Assembly: GCA_963970005.1 (NCBI GenBank)
Contig: CAXAMN010006591.1
Location: forward strand, 14,365-78,364
Reading direction: 5' to 3'
Length of the DNA: 64,000 nt
DNA from: Durusdinium trenchii
Lineage: Eukaryota; Sar; Dinophyceae; Suessiales; Symbiodiniaceae
Part shown: one piece after another, positions 30,266 through 41,303 of the stretch
Layout of the letters: every line of letters begins with the position of its first letter
Position numbering within the stretch: the stretch's first letter is position 1
The notes under the pieces: model-generated
Seen by the model: the letters and a program-made list of their open reading frames with translations, nothing else
Told to the model about the DNA's origin: nothing
The model's database searches: none
Program-made: the position numbers and the translations under genes

Positions 30266-31381
30266 TTGCAGGAAGCTATCGCATTTTTGGCTAAAACCTC
30301 CGATTGTGACTTGATCTCATCAAGACTAGCTTGGATCAAGAAATGGTCTTCTAGATCTTGTCACCCGGAACTTCGTGCCATTGAAGCTAACCTCAAAAGT
30401 AGCATGCCAGCTCACCTTAGTAGAATTTTGTCTCCAAAAAGAATTCAACTCTGGAAAGAGATGTTGATAGACTTAGAGTACGACGATGTAGCTGTGGTGA
30501 ACGAGGTAGCTCGAGGTGTGGACATTCTTGGAGAAGTGGAATTAACGGGTGTTTACCGAGAGAGTTTTCGGCCAGCCTCTTGTACCATCAGCCAGATGAG
30601 AGAAGTGTCCAGCGCTCTATTTAGGAAAGTCTTGAAACGCACCAAATCCAGTGGCTGCTTGACACTGAGGTCTACAACAAGACCCTCGCCGAGGTCTCCA
30701 AAGGCTGGGCTGAAGGTTGTTTGTCTATTGACAGTGTGCTCTCAGGCAGCTTAGTTGGCCATAGATTTGGCTTCAGCAAGGTGCTAAGGTTAGGCTCATC
30801 GATGACTTGACAGTTGGAGGCCATAACTCAACGGTCCAAGCAGGTGAGTCTCCAAAGCCACAAGGAACAGATGTCATTGGGGCGATTCTGATGGCGCTCA
30901 TGCAACAGTGTGAGCCTTTCGACTTGGTAGGTCGGTCACGTGACCTTAAAAGCGCCTACAAAAAACTAGGCCTGTCCGCTGTAGCCCTTCGTGACTCTTT
31001 TGTCTCTTGCTTCAACCCTAGGACCAAACGCGCTGAGGTGTTCAAACTGCCGGCCGTTCCCCTCGGAGCAACACGGTCCGTTTTTGCCTTCCTATCGGGG
31101 CTAAAGGCCTTCATCTACCATGGAGTTGTTTCTACGATGACTTTGTAGTGTTCTCAAAAAGCACGGTTGCCAAGAGTACTGACTTCGTCGTTGACTCTCT
31201 TCTTAAACTGCTGGGATGGCAGTATGATGTTGATGTTGATGGAGACAAGAGCTGTAGTTTTGGCCACCAAGTCAAAGCCCTTGGAGTTGAAATCAGGTTG
31301 GAAGAGTTCGCGTCGGGCCGCGTGCTTTTCGCCAACACTGAGAAGCGCAGAGCTGACTTGCTCGCGATGCTCGATGCTTGA
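30266..31381 (+). pseudogene. Reverse transcriptase of the nested YR element
   Basis: RLIDDLTVGGHNSTVQ (about 30792; fingers), GRSRDLKSAYKKLGLS (motif A, Asp about 30945), and PAVPLGATRSVFAFL (motif B-like, about 31050) appear in order. Then comes FYDDFVVFS, with the canonical YxDD intact at 31133-31141. GWQYDVDVDGDKSCSFGHQV and KALGVEI follow, as in the family thumb region. Frame changes near 30790 and 31115 and a stop near 31379 inactivate it. RNase H follows. Confidence 0.8.
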
Positions 31382-31987
31382 GCAGACCTTGTCCAAAAAG
31401 TTGATTGACCATAAGGATAGCCAGGTCATCCGGGGAAAGCTTCAGTTCGCACAAGGTCAAATGCACGGCAGGGTAAGCAAGCTTTGTTTGAATGAGATTT
31501 CCAGACTTTGTGTGGTAGGGAGGCACAAGTTAGACCCCGGCGCCTCAACCGCAATTCGAAGATACTTGAGAGAGAGCAAGCCAAGGGTCCTTGAACGACG
31601 CATTGCGAGGCCACTGTACGTCTTCACGGACGCCTGTTTCGATCCTTCCAATAAAAGCTGGCCAGCAGGCATCGGTGGTGTTTTGATTTCGGAAGGAGGC
31701 GAGCCCATCGAATTCTTTTCGCACGGCCTATCAATGAGCTGGAACTATTAGCTGTAGTGATTGCGTACAAACGCTGGGCAACCTCAGTTAAAAACAGGCC
31801 CCTGAATGTTTGCATAGACAACAACGGCGTTAGGGACATTGCCATTTCCGCCCGAACAAGAGGCGGTGTTGTTGGTGCCTTGCTGGAACATTTGCTCACA
31901 TTGGAGCCTAATCTAAACTGCAGCCCGTGGTACATGAGAGTGCCATCGCCGTCAAACATCTCAGACTCCCTCTCGAGGTTCGACTGA
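31382..31987 (+). pseudogene. RNase H of the nested YR element
   Basis: The connection domain reads GKLQFAQGQMHGRVSKLCLN. RNase H then starts with LYVFTDACFDP (catalytic Asp 31629-31631). After a frame change near 31745, ELLAVVIAYKRWA holds the Glu and VCIDNNGVRDIAISA (about 31808) the next Asp. PSPSNISDSLSRFD is the family's C-terminal motif. A TGA at 31985 ends the polyprotein. The order RT-RNase H with no integrase supports a YR or DIRS-like class. Confidence 0.8.
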
Positions 31988-32264
31988 GGGTCTAACCGAA
32001 ATCAAGAGAGCTGATGTGCGCAGCCATGTAAGACTGCTTTTGAGGTCATGTGAGGCCAAGTGACTCTGAGGTTATGACAAAGGTGTAAAGTGCATCAGAT
32101 AAGTGGGGTGGCAGTCTTGCTGCCAAAGGACAAAAAAGGTTCGCGGACGGAGTGCTCTCAGGCATTCAAGCCGAGATTGTGACGCTTCCAATGGCAGATG
32201 TCATTTGTGAACGAACGGTCGTGAGAAAGCATTAATTTAGACTATTGTCTAGTTCTTGAATTTC
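31988..32264. other. 3' end of the nested element, no gene seen
   Basis: No coding sequence is recognised between the RNase H stop and the return of Copia homology. The right boundary of the insertion should lie here. Confidence 0.4.
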
Positions 32265-32757
32265 GCCAAGAAAGGAGAAAGCTATTGGTGCTTGGAGACA
32301 TTCCCAGATTCAGACTGTTCTATGCATTGAACAGTTGTGCATTGTTGAGCAGCAGCAGGACACAGAAGATCATTAGCTTATCTTCATGTGAAGCAGAACT
32401 ACGCGCAATAGTTTCCTCAGCATCAGGTGGACTCTACATTCGAGCAGTTCTGGAATTTGCTCTGGGTGGACCATTACATTTTCACATATTCATCGAGTGC
32501 ACGCCAACTTGTGATGAAGAGAGGAGTCGGAAAAGTGAGACATTTAGGTGGAACGTTGCTATGGGTTCAGAACAGGAAACATTTCAAGATGGTACACGTA
32601 CCAAGAGATAGCAACATGGCAGACCTCAACACAAAGCCGCTTGGAGGACAAAGAATCAGATACTTGATGAACCTCATTGGTTACTGGCACAGTGAAGATC
32701 AAAAAAGAGTAGTAGATCTTTTGACAGCCTATGGGGTAGATATAAAAGGGTCGTTTA
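32265..32757 (+). pseudogene. Copia-2 RNase H remnant
   Basis: SYWCLETFPDSDCSMH (about 32278) gives the first Asp strand. After a frame change, SSSRTQKIISLSSCEAELRA has the catalytic Glu, then SSASGGLYIRAVLEF. After another, SSSARQLVMKRGVGKVRHLG, KHFKMVHVPRDSNMADLNTK and RYLMNLIGYW close the domain. This completes the Copia pol whose RT stops at 25624, so it belongs to the same element. It is cut about 20 codons later by the intron-rich unit. Confidence 0.85.
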
Positions 32758-32770
32758 AGACTGTGGAAAT

Positions 32771-32869
32771 CTGCCTGCAAGTTTCTTGTTGGGCAGGTCA
32801 ACTCTGCCTGCCAGTCTCTGGTTGGAAAGGTCAACTCTCCCTGTCAGTTTCTGGTTGGACAGGTGCCTT
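32771..32869 (+). repeat. 33-bp tandem repeat x3 at the left end of the unit
   Basis: Three contiguous 33-bp units (starting 32771, 32804, 32837) share CTGCCTG..AGT.TCT.GTTGG..AGGTCAACT. The frame stays open, giving the 11-residue repeat CLQVSCWAGQL, CLPVSGWKGQL, SLSVSGWTGAF. The copies differ at several sites. Confidence 0.85.
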
Positions 32870-32929
32870 TCAGGCTCAAGAGAAAGAGGAGCTTGAGGTT
32901 TGGGTTTGGGTTTGAATGCCATGGTCAAG

Positions 32930-35650
32930 CAAAAACTTCCAGAATGAGAGCCCCTGCTGGGTACCAGCAGATGCTGCCTTGGCAACCTAGTGGCTGGGGC
33001 CCCCCACCAGGAGGGTGGCCTTGGCAGATAGCACACAGAACCTTAACTAATGTCCATGGCCAAAGTTTTCTTTTGTCATGGTGTTGATTTACTATGAATA
33101 GTATATAGTTATATTTTGTTTTGGGGGTCTCACCCCACCTAGCTAGGCACAGCTTTACCATTCAATCATCCTGGACCATCCCCGGGGATGAAGAAGATCC
33201 AGCCAAAGAGGAAGACAAGCCAAGTGAAAAGGGTTCAGGGGGAAGTAGCAGTACCAGTGACAGGAAGAAAAAGAAACATCAAAAAAAGAAAAGAAAAAGG
33301 CCAGGTGTTCAGGAATCTATATAGTTGCCTAGTGAAATGACTCGCATTGTCACTGCTCAAAGTTTCATTGCTATTATATTTAAACTACTACCTCAGTGTG
33401 TGAGGTGAAGGAGAATGAAAGTGATGCTGAAAGTGCTGAGTTGGACAAGCAAAAGATCACCAAACAGAACCTTGCGTGCACCACATATGCTGCAGGCATG
33501 TGTATGTATTTAACATTTTTTAAATATATTGCTTAATGCACAAATCATACATATCAAGCTAAGCGTGTGCAGTTTTAGCCAAGGCTTGGGTGGACTACAT
33601 TGGGTGGCAACTGGATGGACCACACAAACACTAGCAGTGGTCACATGTTCAAGAATTCAGTTGGCCGAAAGGAGAAACTCATATTTTTGAAGCATGTGGC
33701 ACCAGACCTTTGCCCTGCAGGCTTCACTAGGGAGTTTTGATTTGGATGAAAAAACATTGTACTTTGAAGAAGTGTAGTCAGTTCTGCAGTATCTAATATT
33801 AAATTGTTGTGCTGCATTTGGCAGGAAAGAGTGCAAACCTCTCCAACATCCAGGTGGACATGCTCATTTTCATCTTATGTGGCCTGGGGCCTATGACCTT
33901 GATCTCTGAATTGAGGGTTCAAACCAAGGGGCCCCTGACACTTACCTTGAAACTGGTGTGTACTTACTTGTACCATTTGTCAACTGCAGAGTTTGGCATA
34001 GACTGCGCAATCACCTGGTGTTCCCAACAGTATAGATCCAGTTTGACTGGCTGACCCAACCTAGGAGACAAAGGTTGACGGATGCAGCTGAGAGAACTCG
34101 CAACTTGAACCCTCAAAGGTAACTGGGACCACATACTGCTCAGTCTTTGTTACTGCCAGTCATGTAGGCTTTTTTGTAATGTGGACCTACCTAAGGCAGG
34201 GGAATGTGCAGGCAGACTATGGCAACATTGAGACTGTGGCGCAAGACCTGGGGTGGGAAGAACATTTCAAGAAGGCAGCTAAGTAGCTTGACTGGGATTG
34301 ATTGTTTTCTTGCCTGGTGATCTGATCAGTTGAGTTAAATCTGTTTGCAATATATGTTGCACTGCACTGGGTCATGGGTGAATGTTACAGCTTAGGCTGA
34401 GAGGACCTGAAAAGCCAACAGGGAAGAATTTGCCATACAAGCTGGTGACCATGCTGCTTGGCCTCAAGCCAAGTGGAGGGCTGTGGCAAACCTGTTCAAG
34501 TGTAAGTGTGCGTGGGTTTGGCGCAGCACAGTAGTCTTGAATGTTTGCACTTTTTTTTTGCACTTTTTTTTTTACTACACCCTACTATAGACTTAGTCAA
34601 AAACCACAGTGTGGCTCAGGAGCAATGAAAGCATTTGGACCAGACTGATGGGGCATCACATTTGGTAGCACCACCAGGCTGCCCTGTTACTTTGGCTTAC
34701 AGGGATGGCAAGCAGGTGCTGGCACTGGGCCCTGACTCTGGGGTTGCATTCAGTGATGGTGGCCCTCATTGGGTGATGGTAACCTTAACTAACCCTCATT
34801 GCATCCAGTTGAAAGTAACTTAGCTAGAAGGTTTGGTAACTATTGTTAATTATTACTGTATCTAATTCCAGCCAGCAGCAGCAGCCCAGGACACCATCTT
34901 GGAGTGTGAGACTGTTTCCAGAACCACCAGTGGCCTGAAGGAGTGGTGGCTTCTTGTCAAGTCACCTGCTGTGCAGTGAATGAAGTGTCCACACACCACA
35001 GCAATGGAATATTGAAGGAGTGGTGGCTTCGAGTCACCAAGTATGCTGTGCAGAACAAATATGATTCATGGGCTGTACCTTGGCTTGCTGTGGTTAGAGG
35101 CCTGGGGGGTGCCCACTAGCAAAGTGAATCCATTCAATGATTGGCAGTGGCAACAAAAACATGTAAATGTGTACATATAATCAACAGTGTTGGTTCACTG
35201 TTCATTCAGAACAAACAAATGTAAACCACAGTGTGACACAGCTAGGTGAACAGGGCCATGCACCCAACTGGCAGGCCTACCTGCTGACAGTTGGCAAAGG
35301 GCTCAGCTGCAGGATGCTGAGAAAGAAGTAGAGGGGATCAAAGAGGCTGGCAACCCAGGACTGTTGAGACCAATTCATTCAGTGATCTGGTGAACTGGGC
35401 TGTTGTGTCAATCAGGTGGTGGTATTGTTGATGGGGTGGTGAGTGTGCTGCACTGCACTGCATTCTTCAAATAGCTATTATGATTTTTATGATAGTAGAG
35501 TCATAAAAAATAGACAGAGAGCAGTTCAGCCAGCAACAGGACCTATGGCTGCAGCAGCAGTATCACCAACAGAGCCACCTGCAACCACCTGTGGGGTTCA
35601 TCACCATGGCTGATTCATTATTTCCTTATTTTTGTTTGGAAATGAGATTG
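32930..35650 (+). pseudogene. Series of short exon-like blocks, first half of the unit
   Basis: Readable blocks, each with protein-like sequence: GYQQMLPWQPSGWGPPPGGW (about 32957); DEEDPAKEEDKPSEKG and a Lys-rich run (33187-33305); VKENESDAESAELDKQK (about 33403); GHMFKNSVGRKEKLIFLKHV (about 33640); QFDWLTQPRRQRLTDAAERT (about 34043); MWTYLRQGNVQADYGNIETV (about 34180); EFAIQAGDHAAWPQAKWRAV (about 34424); QDAEKEVEGIKEAGNPGLLR (about 35315); and DREQFSQQQDLWLQQQYHQQ (about 35515). Gaps of 60-250 bp separate them, AT-rich like introns. No domain is known to me. Some blocks carry internal indels, so the gene may be dead. Confidence 0.45.
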
Positions 35651-35689
35651 AGTTTTGTATCTGTAATAGTATGTTAAATTGAATAATTA

Positions 35690-36000
35690 TCTAACTAACT
35701 AAATAACTAACTAACTAACTGACTAACTAACTAACTAAATAAACTAACTAACTAACCAACCAACCAACTGTCTAGCTAACTATTTAACTAACTGACTGGT
35801 TGACTGACTGACTGACTAGCTAGCTAGCTACCAACTAAATGGCTGACTGGCTACTATACTATTTAACGAACTAACTGCTAATGAATTAAACAAGTAACTA
35901 GCTTGCTGAACTAGCTAAACAAGCTAACTAACTGACTAGCTAACTAACTAACTAGCTAAACTGACTGACTGACTGACTGACCTAGCTCACTAACTTGCTA
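35690..36000 (+). repeat. CTAAC/CTGAC array just upstream of an exon
   Basis: About 300 bp consists almost wholly of CTAA, CTAAC, CTGA and CTAG tetramer/pentamer words, degenerate but never interrupted for long. It ends a few bases before the coiled-coil exon, whose probable acceptor is CAACCAG or CTGCCAG at about 36016-36023. CTAAC matches the eukaryotic branch-point consensus. Confidence 0.85.
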
Positions 36001-36014
36001 CTTGCCCATCAACC

Positions 36015-37863
36015 AGCTGCCAGGAGGGCAAAGAACACCACCATCAGCATCACAGTCTGAGTCTAGCCCAGCATCAGGGCACAGGGTAGGACTGAAAGCA
36101 ATTCAAGAGCAGATTGAAGCAAAAAGAAGAAGAGTGGAAGAGATTGCAGCTTCCAGGAAGAAGCAAAGAGCTCAAGATGAAGTGTCAGATGAAGCAAGGA
36201 TGCAGGAGAAGTTTATGAGGGACATTGAGCTTGCCAAGCAGAACTTGGAGCAGCAAATGAGAGAGGAGTTTCAAGCCAAATATGGCAGGGCACCTACTTC
36301 AACCACAGCCCCATCCAGCCCTGATTCTTTGCTGGATGCAAGAACCCTGAGGCTGGGAGCCTGAGGATGACTGGAAGGATGCAGCATTGAGTGAAAGGCA
36401 GTTGAAGCTGCAAAGAGATATGGAGACAGAAGCCAAGAGGTTCAAAGCCAGGTCCCCCATGCTTTCACCAACACACAGGGGCAAGAGAGTCCACAGTCCT
36501 GAAGCTGCTTCACCAAACCAACATTTGAGGGACCTGATCAATGCCAAGAAAGCAAAGAGGCTTCAAGCTGAGAAAGAACAGGGGGAAGAAGAGATGAGGA
36601 TGAAGGCAAGGTTGAGGCAGCAAATGGCAGATGCAGAGAAGAAGAAGGCACAGGCTGCAGAGGCTGCAGCTACAGAGAATGAAAGGTTGAGGAAAGATAC
36701 AGAGGCAGGGATGTTGAAGAAGATGAAGGAGGATGAGGAGCACTTCATGTGGCTCAAAGAGATTGAGGAGAACAGGCTGAAGCAGGCAAGGGGCATGGCA
36801 GCCACATCAGCTGATGCGAGGGCAAAACAGAATGCATGGGCTGCAGAACAGGTGAGGTTGAAGAAGCAGATGGCAGCAGAAGCAGAACAGGAAATGCAAA
36901 GGTTGCTCAAGCAGCTCCATGATGAAGATGAAAAAGCAAGGCAGGTGGTGGAGGAGAGGGAGAGGCTGAGGGAGAAGTTTGAAGATGAAAAGACTATGCT
37001 TGAGGCAAAGGCTGCAGAGGAGGAGAGGCTGAGGAAAGAGTTGGAGAAGGAAGTTGAAGCAGAAAAGGCAAGGCTTCAGGCACAGGCTGCAAAGGAGGAG
37101 AGGCTGAGGAAGCAGCTGGAAATGGAGGTGGAATCAGCAAGCNNNNNNNNNNGGCTGCAGAGGCTGCAGAGGAGGAGAGGCTGAGGAAGGAGCTGGAGAC
37201 GATGGCTGAAGCAGAAAAGAAGATGCTTCAGAAACAGACTGCAGAGGAGAAGAGGCTCAAAGAGGAGGGTGAAGCAGAACAGACCAGGCTTGATGCAAAG
37301 GCTACAGAGGAGGAGAGGCTGAGGAAGGGGCAGGGCAGGGAGAGGGAAGCAGAAAGAGAGATGCAAAGGCAGGAGAAAGAAGCCATGAATGCAGAGGAAA
37401 GGAAGAGGCTTGAAGATGAGGCTAGAAAGGAGGAGGAAGAGAGATCACAGAAGGAGAAGCCCCAGGAGCTGCAGGCTGCATATAGTGAAGCTGATGGTAT
37501 GGAGGGAAAGGGTGAGGCTGCGCATGAAGATGATAAGGAGAGTGGTGAGGTTGAGGAGGATGAAGAAAAGAGGCTGGAGCAAGAGATAGGCTGCATGAGG
37601 AAAAGGAGTCCATTTTGAAGACAGCCATCCAGGACATGATTGCACAGTTGAAGGCAGGCCAAGGCCTTGGCCAGATTCAAGAACAGGTTGACAATTTGCT
37701 CCAGGAGATTCATGCTGTAGGGAGCAAGAAGCTGGAAGAAGACCTGGGCCAGCTGCACCTGGCCATTAGAGATGCCAAGGAAGATGAAGAGCTCAAACAA
37801 AGCAAGAAGGAAGTAATTGAGGCAATAAAGCATGAGGAGGAAGCCAATAGACAGGCATGGTAG
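36015..37863 (+). CDS. Long coiled-coil protein exon(s), interrupted by an assembly gap
   Basis: The frame opens after a likely 3' splice site; there is no ATG at the start. The first part, PPSASQSESSPASGHR then QEQIEAKRRRVEEIAASRKK, runs to about 36350, where a 1-nt shift leads to DDWKDAALSERQLKLQRDME. Next is about 400 residues of Glu/Lys/Ala coiled coil with a 28-32 residue internal repeat built on AAEEERLRKELE. A 10-N gap (37143-37152) falls inside it, and the frame differs on the two sides, so the gap length is not 10. After another shift near 37615 it ends QDMIAQLKAGQGLGQIQEQV and EAIKHEEEANRQA, at a GT-containing donor-like site. Function unknown; a structural or assembly role is possible. 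Confidence 0.6.
37143..37152. other. Assembly gap (10 N)
   Basis: Placeholder Ns lie within the coiled-coil repeat, where repeat copies are nearly identical and hard to assemble. The reading frame does not carry across, so the true length is unknown. Confidence 0.95.
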
Positions 37864-38063
37864 GAAGAGCAAGAGGCAGCAGGGGGTCATTGGTGGTGTG
37901 TGGCATTGCAAACTAAACAAAACAATATTAATAGCTTGATGTGCTGTAACTAATTCATTTGAGGGCCCCTGTTTACAAACCAAGACCATGTGCTAAGGCA
38001 ACTTACTTACCAAATACCTGGCTTCTCACTCTTGATGTTCTGGTTGCTTGGCATTCTTGCCCA

Positions 38064-38760
38064 GGCCAAAGCCAAAGCTGCAGCACAGCAAAGCAAGGAT
38101 GAGGTCAGCAAACTGTTTGAAGAAGGACACGTGTTTGTGTGAGCAGCAGTGTGTGTGTGTGTGTGTGTTTTTGGGTGTGCAAGGCCTACAAATTCAAACT
38201 CAAGCCTTCACCACCAATATATAGACTAGATCAGATCCTACAACATATATATATTAAATGAACGCCTGGTACTTAGTATTGAAGGGCTTGGTGTTGGTCT
38301 GATTGTGCAAACTCTAACTGGGCAGGAGCACCTGCTTTGCCAAGTCCACAGCAAGTGGAAGAGGCACAGAAAGCACAGAAACTGGCCATGGAGAAGTTGG
38401 CTAGTTCCAAGCAAAGCAAAGGAAGGGGTAGGGGCAAGGGGCAAAAGAAAGACTGAGTGGTACAACCTTTTCTCACAGCCACTAGGTTGCACTCCAATGG
38501 TACCACTGTAAGTAACTTGGGTTGTGCCATCAAAACCTTAAAACACCAAATAGTAGTCAGGTCATGACATGACATGGGTGAACTTATTGTTTGAACCCCT
38601 GTCAAATTCAAACCCATAAACAGGGAACACCCTTTCACACAAAACAGAGATCTATCACTTTCCTTGGCCAAACTAAGGCGCTCTGATGGGGTGAGTGAAG
38701 CTGCTGACTGGTGGAGTGACCATGTGCTGGACATCATATGACTGTTTGGCCAACAGTAAC
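38064..38760 (+). pseudogene. Small exon-like blocks after the coiled coil
   Basis: AKAKAAAQQSKDEVSKLFEE (about 38064-38130) follows a CCCAG acceptor. A (GT)n-bearing intron-like stretch and QVEEAQKAQKLAMEKLASSK come next, with the basic end GRGRGKGQKKD and a TGA at about 38456. This could be the C-terminus of the coiled-coil protein. A further block RRSDGVSEAADWWSDHVLDI lies at 38675-38738. Confidence 0.4.
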
Positions 38761-39600
38761 AGTAAACACATATAATATTAATACTATGTTATCTCAATAT
38801 TTGGTGCTATACTGACAACTTATTACTGACTGACTGCTACTACTCCTCATCAAACAGCATTGGTCCATGGGTAGCCAGTGGCCGGATTGATTGGCACATG
38901 TTTGTACTTTTGGGCTGTGGCTAAAGCAGCCATGGCTTCTATGGCGACAGGTGCTGTGCCCACATCCCAGTGTCTGATCTTTAATAGGCTAGCATCAAAT
39001 GATATTAGTATTAACAATCATTGGAAATTTGTTGCTTGACAGTCTCAATTGGACAGCTGGCTCTTGTGGAGTTTCAAGTGGGCAGGCGCCCTCCAGAGTA
39101 TCAGTTCATCTGTGACTCATGTTTGTGGTGTTAGCTAGCTAGATAGCTGTATGCATGAGCCACCATGGCTCATATGGTTCAAATCCATCCTGTTGAAGCA
39201 CAGGACATGACTCATACCAAGGAGACACACAGGCAAAACGATGTGTGAGAAACTAACAGCTGCTATGTGTGACCCCTCCCCCCACCACTTCATTTGGTTG
39301 AAGAACTACTGCTGATGCTTCAACTGGTTACAGCCAATGAATGTATGTAAACCAGCCAGGCCAGGTGCCACAACCAGGGCGCTTGGGCAGTGAGTGGGGA
39401 CTGGTGACAGAAATAAATAGGATGGGAATTGACATCTCAGATAGATAGGATTGATATCAGATATACCCCCAAGACGCCAATGCTTTTCAGGAACTGACCT
39501 GATACCAACCAGAATCTGGTTGGGTAGTTTGAGACATCTGCAAGAACCTGGCTGTATATCACATGAAATCAGATGAATCTAGCTGTATACTGCGAGAGTC
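38761..39600. other. Intron-like or intergenic stretch of the unit
   Basis: AT-rich with no clear exon. Short stretches of CTGGTTGG-like and TCAGATAGATAG words occur. No open frame above background. Confidence 0.4.
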
Positions 39601-39625
39601 TAGCTGTAGCAATTCCACCAAAAAC

Positions 39626-39709
39626 TTATGGAACCCTGCCAGAATCTTATGGAATCCTGCCAGAAACTTATGGAACCCTGCCAGAAACTTGTGGAATCCT
39701 GCCAGAATA
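39626..39709 (+). repeat. 21-bp tandem repeat x4
   Basis: Four units of TTATGGAACCCTGCCAGAAAC type (third-unit spelling), 21 bp each, keep one frame open and encode the 7-residue repeat TYGTLPE / SYGILPE. Positions within the unit vary at two to three sites. Confidence 0.85.
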
Positions 39710-39744
39710 CTGCCAGAGTCTGAAGCCAACTACTGCTAGATTCT

Positions 39745-41303
39745 GCAGCCATTTGATATCTATTTGGATCTTCAGCTTCCCAGCTTCGCAAAGCACTTCA
39801 CCTCAGAGCTGGTGTGGACCAAGAATGCCTATGAGTGGCACCTCCAATTCACTTCAGTCATTCTTTGGCAGTCACTTTTCCTTTTCCTTTTGCATTGATT
39901 TTTTGCTCAGTATTTTTTATTTTCATCATTTTGTCATTTAGATTTAGATTGCTCTCACTGCCACTTCTGATTTGCCACTCACTTCTTTGCCAGCCACCTT
40001 TCAGGTGTGGGTGGGGGCAGGCTCTCCTATGAAGAACCAGTGGATATTCAGGAGGCCAGTGGTGGAGATGTCTTGATCCAACATGTGGAGGTGAACCATG
40101 GGTGGCATGGCATCCATTTTGTGCCTTGCCTTTGCCAAACAAGGGGGCTTTACTGTACCCATTTTGATCTTTGGTTGTGTGACTGGGGTGTAGGGTGGGG
40201 AGGTTCATCAACCACCATCCAGGAAGATGGTGGTGTCTTCTGGATTGCAGTAGATGACTTTGAGATCAGGAAGGAGTTCAAATGGTTTGCTGGTTCACAT
40301 ATATGTGCCATTGGCAAGATCTACAACTCAGGATGGAGCCACTGGTGGTTGAGGCCAGGGCAACCATATGACAACACACATACACACACACACTCTTGAT
40401 TAAGGTCATAGCAATTAGCTTATTTCAAAGGCAAATAAATAAACCCCAAACAAACATTATGTCATGTTTATTATCATTTTACAGCACCAGCACTGGGCAG
40501 GGACTACACCAACATTGTCAACACCCCACCAGATGACATGATGCCAGAGAACTCTATTGATGCTGAAGGCCGGATGCAGCTTCAGCACAGCTCTATTGTT
40601 AGCTATGCCTGGGTCTTTGCTGAGGGTGCCATGTACTCCTTCAAGGATTTCCAGCCCCAGACTGAGGAAGAAATGAGACTTTTGAACACTGACAAAGTGG
40701 AGGTTTCATGGTGGGGAGAGCTTTTGCATCCCTCCAAAGGAGGGCAGCAATGTGATGGGCAAGGGTGTGAAAGGCAAACAGCAGGGCAGTGTCACCTATG
40801 GAAAAGGCCCTGGGGTTGAGCGCTACTTCAACAAGCCAAAGGGGTAACACATCACCTGGTGAGGCTCCTCACTTTGACACCACAAGTGACACATATGATG
40901 GGCCGGTTACCAGCCTAGTGAAGCTCTCCAGGCCACCACCTTCTGATGCCCCTGCACTATCATGCAGGGTACACAAGAAGACCAAGAAGACCAGGCATGA
41001 GGTGTGTGAGGAAGATGAGAATGACACATCCTCCTCATCTTCTGATGGTAGAAAGATTGACACTGCTTGGCCATTTTGAAGAGTATTGTACTTACCACCA
41101 TCATCAGCCATTTATTTTGCAGACTGAGGAGTGGAGTTGTTTCAATAGCTGTTGCAGCCATCTGCCCAGATTTTGCTGCTGGCTGGGCAGTGAGTGTGCA
41201 CAGACCAGGGCTGCAGATTCACACAGACACAGCAGGGCATGTCCAGACAAACAGAAGTGGCTGCCAACTCTGTCTGTCAGCCAGGATTGACAAGGGTGTC
41301 TAA
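39745..41303 (+). pseudogene. Exon-like blocks in the middle of the unit
   Basis: Readable blocks: FDIYLDLQLPSFAKHFTSEL and VWTKNAYEWHLQFTSVI (39750-39860); GGVFWIAVDDFEIRKEFKWF and GKIYNSGWSHWWLRPGQ (40220-40365); RDYTNIVNTPPDDMMPENSI and SYAWVFAEGAMYSFKDFQPQ, then TDKVEVSWWGEL (40500-40722); GKGVKGKQQGSVTYGKGPGV (about 40757); DTTSDTYDGPVTSLVKLSRP and CEEDENDTSSSSSDGR (40876-41055); and VSIAVAAICPDFAAGWAVSV with ARIDKGV (41137-41300). Intervals resemble introns. The blocks may be the C-terminal part of the first gene. No known domain recognised. Confidence 0.45.

Larger units (their letters stand above)
25640..32255 (+). mobile_element. YR retroelement (YR gene first, then RT-RNase H) nested in copia-2
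   Basis: Two coding blocks lie inside copia-2: a tyrosine recombinase protein (25747-27826), then a gag-RT-RNase H polyprotein (about 28339-31987). They are separated by about 500 bp. There is no integrase or protease. The ends are set only by the loss and return of Copia homology, so are uncertain by some tens of bases; no terminal repeats were found. That the two blocks belong to one element is inference from adjacency and shared insertion site. Heavily frameshifted. Confidence 0.65.

Noticed and set aside
32863-32880. GCCTTTCAGGCTCAAG as a third spliced-leader relic at the start of the 14-kb unit
   Set aside because: Only the GGCTCAAG end matches well, the CCGTAG part is absent, and it overlaps the end of a tandem repeat. 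Chance is likely.
32896-32914. TTTGGG repeats as interstitial telomere
   Set aside because: Only about three units, and the dinoflagellate telomere is TTTAGGG.
39140-39190. tRNA-like box B (GGTTCAAATCC)
   Set aside because: No matching box A, acceptor stem or cloverleaf could be drawn around it.
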